DNA of 64,000 nt from CBFHSF01 sp965658445 (GTDB lineage Bacteria > Bacteroidota > Bacteroidia > Flavobacteriales > Schleiferiaceae). The notes below the pieces were generated by a model. It was not told the DNA's origin. It did no database searches and was given only the letters and a program-made list of their open reading frames with translations. Location: assembly GCA_965658445.1 (NCBI GenBank), contig CBFHSF010000001.1:62001-126000 (forward strand), in the 5' to 3' direction. The position numbers were made by a program, and so were the translations under genes. Below are positions 60,688 through 64,000 of this stretch, piece after piece (position 1 is the stretch's first letter; the number at the start of each line of letters is the position of its first letter).

Positions 60688-61206
60688 TTATCCTTTGATA
60701 ATCACACCGTTGGCCATGAAGGTTACCTCAGTCACAGGCTCCGTAATGGCATCGATTTCTTCTTGAGATTTCCCTGCGTCAGAAGCTTTGTGCTTCAACC
60801 AGTTAACGTCCTGCGTTTCTACCTTGGCAACGCCTTCGATAACTGCAGTCTTTCCGGGAGAGTTCATGGGGACAAAGAATTCGTAGTCCTTAAAGCGAAC
60901 GGTCATGTTCTGTCCATCGGCTAATTTCATTTCCATCCAACAACCCTTCTTTTGACAAACGTCAACTACGGGACCTTCTACTTTTACCATCAAGCTATCA
61001 GCACCCTCCAATTGAGCCAAAAATTGTTCTGTAGTCAAAGCACCGTCAGCAGTGATTGTGCTGTCTCCAAACACTTCGTATGCGGGTTGAGTTTCTTCTA
61101 CCTGCGCAGTTTCTGGAGTGTCAGGTGTATCGGGAGTGGTTTCTGAGTTTGATCCATTATTACATGCAACAAATGCGAAGGGAACGAGCAAAAGCAGCTT
61201 TTTCAT
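60688..61206 (-). CDS. DUF4920-domain lipoprotein
   Basis: 172 residues. The lipoprotein signal ends VPFAFVAC (Cys15), followed by an Asn/Ser/Thr/Pro/Glu linker. The DUF4920 domain begins at about 42 (YEVFGDSTITADGALTTEQF) and contains VVDVCQKKGCWMEMKLADGQ and FFVPMNSPGKTAVIEG. The CxxxGCWM segment could bind metal or heme but this is only a suggestion. First gene of the four-gene run, upstream of the heme lipoprotein by 38 nt. Confidence 0.82.
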   Translation of the reverse strand: MKKLLLLVPFAFVACNNGSNSETTPDTPDTPETAQVEETQPAYEVFGDSTITADGALTTEQFLAQLEGADSLMVKVEGPVVDVCQKKGCWMEMKLADGQNMTVRFKDYEFFVPMNSPGKTAVIEGVAKVETQDVNWLKHKASDAGKSQEEIDAITEPVTEVTFMANGVIIKG

Positions 61207-61397
61207 GATATGAATTGTTTTGAAGTTTTTTTGTTTTTGTTTTCGAATTTGAATTCGAATCTTTTTTTTCGAAGTCTTTTGGGAATGCCCAAATGTAATA
61301 AAATGTGGCCAAATAATGGGTGGATTTCTCTCTGGTTTTCAGCACTAATGAGCCTCCGAGAAAGCGGTGGGTCCTCGGAAAAGTCCTTTAAAATTGG

Positions 61398-61405
61398 TAT
61401 CTTCG
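61398..61405 (+). promoter_or_regulatory. Possible -7 box TATCTTCG upstream of ilvE
   Basis: One mismatch to TAnnTTTG, ending 23 nt before the ATG. The divergent interval 61207-61428 also holds TACATTTG on the minus strand (61290-61297), a possible box for the DUF4920 gene, and a near-palindrome TTCGAATTTGAATTCGAA. Confidence 0.35.
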
Positions 61406-61428
61406 CAAAAAATTAAAACAAACGTAGT

Positions 61429-62472
61429 ATGAAGATTACACGCGCCAAAAGCTCGAAATTGTCAAGTGTTGATTTTTCGAACCTAGAATTTGGAAAAACC
61501 TTTACAGATCACATCTTGATTTGCAAATTTTCCAATGGTGCGTGGGGTGAACCCGAGATCCTTCCTTACCAAAAAATGGATTTTTCTTTGGGTCTTCACG
61601 CTCTTCACTACGGGCAAGCCGCTTTTGAAGGTCAGAAGGCCTACCGCCAAGCAGATGGATCAGTAGCGGTATTTAGACCTGAAAAAAACTGGGAGCGCCT
61701 CAACAAATCTGCTGAGCGCCTTTTTATGCCCACCCTTCCCAAGGAGGTGTTTGTGGACGGTCTGATGAAGTTGGTAGAAATTGACAGCGATTGGGTTCCT
61801 CAAGATCCCGATAAATCTCTTTACCTGCGTCCTTTCATGTTTGCTTCTTCTGAGTTTATTGCCGCGCGTCCTTCTGAAGAATACATCTTTGCAGTATTGA
61901 TGAGCCCTGTAGGTGCTTACTACCCAAAACCGGTAAAGGTATTGGTAGAGGAGGAGTACTCTCGTTCGGCTCCGGGTGGAATTGGATTTACAAAGGCAGC
62001 AGGAAATTATGGAGGGGCATTTTTCCCAACCAACGAAGCCATCAAGAAGGGGTACAATCAAATTATTTGGACGGATCCAGTAGACCATAAATTCATCGAA
62101 GAGTCGGGAACCATGAACATCATGTTCAAGATAGGTGACACCATGGTGACGCCACCGCTTTCGGATAGAATTCTTGCCGGTATTACTCGCGACAGCATTA
62201 TTGAACTTCTCAAGGCTCAAGGCCATAAAGTAGAAGAGCGTCGCATTTCTATTGACGAAGTGGCGGAAGCCTACAAGGCAGGACAACTACACGAGGCATT
62301 TGGAATGGGAACGGCTGCGGTGGTTTCCAAAATCAGCCACATCGGATACAATGGAGAAGACATGGAACTCACCATTTCTGAGAACTCCGTTGCCGATGAC
62401 ATAAAAAAAGCACTTACGGATATTCGCCTAGGTCGGACCAAAGACACCTTTGGGTGGATGGTTAAGGCGTAG
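61429..62472 (+). CDS. ilvE: Branched-chain amino acid aminotransferase
   Basis: 347 residues, the usual length of the IlvE type II group. The PLP lysine is Lys189 in GFTKAAGNYGGAF; other signatures are HALHYGQAAFEGQKAYR, SLYLRPFMFASSEF, FIEESGTMNIMF and TPPLSDRILAGITRDSIIEL. It makes leucine, isoleucine and valine from their keto acids. Single gene divergent from the DUF4920 operon. Downstream lies an 804-bp repeat-rich region with no credible gene. Confidence 0.96.
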   Translation: MKITRAKSSKLSSVDFSNLEFGKTFTDHILICKFSNGAWGEPEILPYQKMDFSLGLHALHYGQAAFEGQKAYRQADGSVAVFRPEKNWERLNKSAERLFMPTLPKEVFVDGLMKLVEIDSDWVPQDPDKSLYLRPFMFASSEFIAARPSEEYIFAVLMSPVGAYYPKPVKVLVEEEYSRSAPGGIGFTKAAGNYGGAFFPTNEAIKKGYNQIIWTDPVDHKFIEESGTMNIMFKIGDTMVTPPLSDRILAGITRDSIIELLKAQGHKVEERRISIDEVAEAYKAGQLHEAFGMGTAAVVSKISHIGYNGEDMELTISENSVADDIKKALTDIRLGRTKDTFGWMVKA

Positions 62473-62479
62473 GTCGGAG

Positions 62480-62514
62480 AACAGGTAACAGGCAACGGGG
62501 AACAGGTATCAGGG
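62480..62514. repeat. Heptamer tandem array A (AACAGGT type), five units
   Basis: Units AACAGGT, AACAGGC, AACGGGG, AACAGGT and ATCAGGG run head to tail at 7-nt spacing just after ilvE. The purine-rich stretch 62515-62560 that follows contains two copies of GAAGGAATC (62519 and about 62543). Confidence 0.65.
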
Positions 62515-62623
62515 ATAAGAAGGAATCAGATATTAGGAAAAAAGAAGGAATCTGAAGGAGTCTCAATTCCGGAGTTCAAACTTTAATAAAATTCCGCTTT
62601 CCTTCTTTCTTTCTCATTCCTCT

Positions 62624-62700
62624 CCAGTCTCCAGTCTCCAGTCACGAGTCACCAGTCACGAGTCACCAGTCACTAGTTACTAGTTACTAGTTACTAGTTG
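62624..62700. repeat. Heptamer tandem array B (CCAGTCA/CTAGTTA type), eleven units
   Basis: Eleven perfect 7-nt steps: CCAGTCT twice, CCAGTCA and CGAGTCA alternating for five, CTAGTTA three times, CTAGTTG. Variants shift gradually along the array. Its reverse complement (TAACTAG, TGACTGG) resembles a rotated array A unit (TAACAGG), so the two arrays face each other like arms of a long imperfect inverted repeat. Confidence 0.8.
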
Positions 62701-62865
62701 GGGCTACACCCCAGGCCCCGGTCTCAAGCTACAAGTTATTCCGAAAGTAACCCATTAAGTAAACGCTTTCAGACGACACAATTCGTCTTTCAAAGACTAG
62801 GCTGGATCCGAAAAGATGGATTCGGCTACAATCGATTGTTTTGCGACTATTTGAATTTTGATTTG

Positions 62866-63115
62866 TAACTTAAACTGGGGAGGGAAACGCAGATTCCCCG
62901 GTTTATCCATTTCGTAACGATTTCAACCGAATATAGTTGATTAAATGACGCTCAGCTTTTCGCGCTTTCGTAACTTGAATTGGGGCGGGCGTGGTACACG
63001 CCCCGGCTTTTCCAATTGCAGCCGAGTACAAACGAAAGAACTCGATTACTTTGAGTGTAAGGTTTAGGAGAATTCCGAAATTCACACTGGGGTGGGGTCG
63101 GAGACCCCCAGACAG
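62866..63115. repeat. Three diverged ~106-nt units, each with a G/C-rich hairpin
   Basis: The marker GGGG occurs at 62877, 62982 and 63089 (spacing 105 and 107). Units 1 and 2 share GTAACTT-A/G-AA-C/T-TGGGG, a CCCCGG and a following ATTC/CAA-rich tail. Each hairpin differs: GGGAA/TTCCC, GGGCGTG/CACGCCC and GGGGTC/GACCCC, yet each pairs with itself. A related GGGGC-TACACCCCAG-GCCCC stands at 62700-62720. Smaller hairpins (GACGA/TCGTC near 62773, CCGAA/TTCGG near 62808) fill the rest. No gene is visible in 62473-63276. Confidence 0.55.
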
Positions 63116-63163
63116 GATTTAAATAGGAAACCTGTTGCCCGATGCCTGTACACCACCATCCAA

Positions 63164-63193
63164 CAAAAAAACGCAGCCCAATGAGCTGCGTTT
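63164..63193 (-). terminator. Intrinsic terminator for the last complete gene
   Basis: On the minus strand AAACGCAGC, loop TCATTGG, GCTGCGTTT continues into seven T. It lies about 85 nt beyond the stop at 63277. Confidence 0.88.
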
Positions 63194-63260
63194 CTAATTA
63201 TCTGTTGATTCGAAATCATCGTATTTGAGACGGTTTCGAAGGGTTTCTTCTTTTTCCCAA

Positions 63261-63297
63261 CGCCGAAGGCGCAAAGTCATTCCTGCGCCGAGGGCGC
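63261..63297. repeat. Pair of REP-like hairpins across the end of the gene
   Basis: CGCC-GAA-GGCG (63261-63271) and GCGCC-GAG-GGCGC (63285-63297), about 25 nt apart. The second encodes the residues SAPSA at the C-terminus of the gene below; the first lies just after its stop codon. Confidence 0.55.
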
Positions 63298-63798
63298 TGA
63301 TTTTAAATATCTAGACTGCCAAGAGTCCTTAACCGGGACTTCCCACTTTTCTCTGACTTCACCCAAGGAGGTCAACATGTTGTTGAAGACCGTGGTGTTT
63401 TCGTCGATGTCGCCGTTGTTGGCCATCTCTTCGAAGTCAGCCATGGAGGCGCTTACCACCAAACCGCTGTCAGAAACAAAGGCCACGTTCATGCGATCGA
63501 AAAGATCCACGTTGATGGCTTCACTGATTTTCTTGATTTCGCCCACGCTGTCGTCAATAGAACACCCGGTGGCCGGTTGAACACCTTCGTCAACTACCAA
63601 GACTACAAATCGCTTGTACAGAATAGTGTAGTCACATTTGAGTTTGGTGCCATGAGCAGCCCATACTTCCATAAAGTCCTCCAAGAGGGCAGAAGTAACT
63701 TCTCTTTCTTCTATGGTTAATGGACGTGGAGCTTGGTAGATCCAAACTCTTGAAGTGGCGGGAAAGGTTTCAAAAAGTGTCATATCAAAAAGTTTCAT
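63277..63798 (-). CDS. Conserved Bacteroidetes protein often misnamed ABC transporter ATPase
   Basis: 173 residues. The sequence SRVWIYQAPRPLTIEEREV, then AAHGTKLKCDYTILYKRFVV, GCSIDDSVGEIKKISEAINV and VFNNMLTSLGEVREKWEVPV identifies a conserved family of about 150-165 residues in Flavobacteria, usually labelled ABC transporter ATPase. It contains no Walker A, signature or Walker B motif, so that name is unsupported. The family normally ends near SWxxRYL; here KSAPSAQE is added from a GC-rich hairpin repeat. A second ATG five codons in (MTLFETFPATSR, 63783) is also a possible start. A strong terminator follows. The 200 bp upstream show no clear promoter box. Confidence 0.8.
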   Translation of the reverse strand: MKLFDMTLFETFPATSRVWIYQAPRPLTIEEREVTSALLEDFMEVWAAHGTKLKCDYTILYKRFVVLVVDEGVQPATGCSIDDSVGEIKKISEAINVDLFDRMNVAFVSDSGLVVSASMADFEEMANNGDIDENTTVFNNMLTSLGEVREKWEVPVKDSWQSRYLKSAPSAQE

Positions 63799-63967
63799 GA
63801 AGACTTTGCACGTGGCACCGTCTTCTAATAATTATCTAAATGTTGCTAGGTAGGAGTATTCTAAACACTAAAACAATAATTATTCCCAAATAGTTTGGAA
63901 TCAATTAATGATCCCGTGGTAACTTCTTTGATTGAATACTCTAATATAATGCCTTTACTCGAATAAA

Positions 63968-64000
63968 TTATAGCTCTTTAGCATTTGCAATCATTTCTGC
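63968..64000 (-). CDS. Possible C-terminal end of a gene continuing beyond the window
   Basis: The minus strand entering from the right edge reads AEMIANAKEL and then TAA (63968-63970). Ten codons are too few to identify anything. The AT-rich stretch 63799-63967 holds no gene that I can support. Confidence 0.3.
   Translation of the reverse strand, partial: AEMIANAKEL

Noticed and set aside
61660..62286. 208-codon minus-strand frame opposite ilvE
   Set aside because: Antisense to an intact, well-conserved aminotransferase and unlike any protein family.
62624..62700. Array of short repeats that might be read as a CRISPR
   Set aside because: Units are 7 nt, directly contiguous and without spacers, and no cas gene is nearby.
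62903..63085. 60-codon minus-strand frame in the repeat region after ilvE
   Set aside because: It lies across the ~106-nt repeat units, has no recognisable features and no promoter.

Overview
The window looks like chromosomal DNA of a member of Bacteroidota, most likely order Flavobacteriales. Several things point there. The primary sigma factor is short and lacks region 1.1. A PorT-like type IX secretion protein sits beside ubiE, and a TamL-type lipoprotein member of the BamA/TamA family is present. The gene order rpsO-pnp-rpoD-rpe and the fba-accD pair are typical. Most starts lack a strong Shine-Dalgarno, and the promoter box TAnnTTTG recurs upstream of genes, most often as TACCTTTG. Two runs of N (12574-12673 and 57166-57264) show a draft assembly. 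I saw no rRNA, tRNA, prophage, insertion sequence or CRISPR array. Family placement below order level is a guess.

Layout. 1-4800: a truncated acyl-CoA synthetase, an exported amidohydrolase, a tiny PID/VPLPA-CTERM-like protein and purL with a clear terminator. 4857-8446: a compact operon of overlapping genes (lipoprotein, 7-TM protein, histidine kinase, LuxR-type regulator) divergent from a small unknown gene. 8500-18300: a MuiA-like protein with an unusual insert, an LpxR-like lipid A deacylase, an HDAC-family protein, pheT, a VTT membrane protein and recG. 18417-22171 (+): M1 aminopeptidase followed 2 nt later by a polyprenyl-phosphate sugar transferase. 22183-27598: MscS channel, two glycosyltransferases and a MATE exporter.

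27692-34116 holds a long minus-strand run: ABC ATPase, ABC permease, MscS, Ppx/GppA, sigma-54-type regulator, Band 7 protein and a small acidic protein. 34235-38446 is the core block rpe, rpoD, pnp, rpsO with two hairpins and a candidate S15 leader element. 38614-46072 carries accD, class I aldolase, tamL divergent from a SpoU methyltransferase, a DMT transporter, porT and ubiE. 46164-50171 is aspartate aminotransferase, heptose-7-phosphate kinase and a TrkH potassium transporter. 50993-55476 is the methylmalonyl-CoA mutase operon (mutA, mutB, meaB). 55575-61206 has a DivIC/FtsB-like protein, an ABC exporter, a 2OG-Fe(II) oxygenase, and a four-gene operon of NUDIX, MnmD, c-type-heme lipoprotein and DUF4920 lipoprotein.

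61429-62472 is ilvE. It is followed by about 800 bp without a credible gene. That stretch holds two heptamer tandem arrays in opposite orientation, three diverged copies of a roughly 106-nt unit each carrying a different but self-complementary G/C-rich hairpin, and REP-like hairpins that run into the end of the last gene. This repeat zone, the signalling operon and its direct repeat, the mini CTERM protein and the MuiA insert are the most unusual items. Most of the rest is ordinary housekeeping and envelope biology. I found no clear defence or novel enzymatic system.
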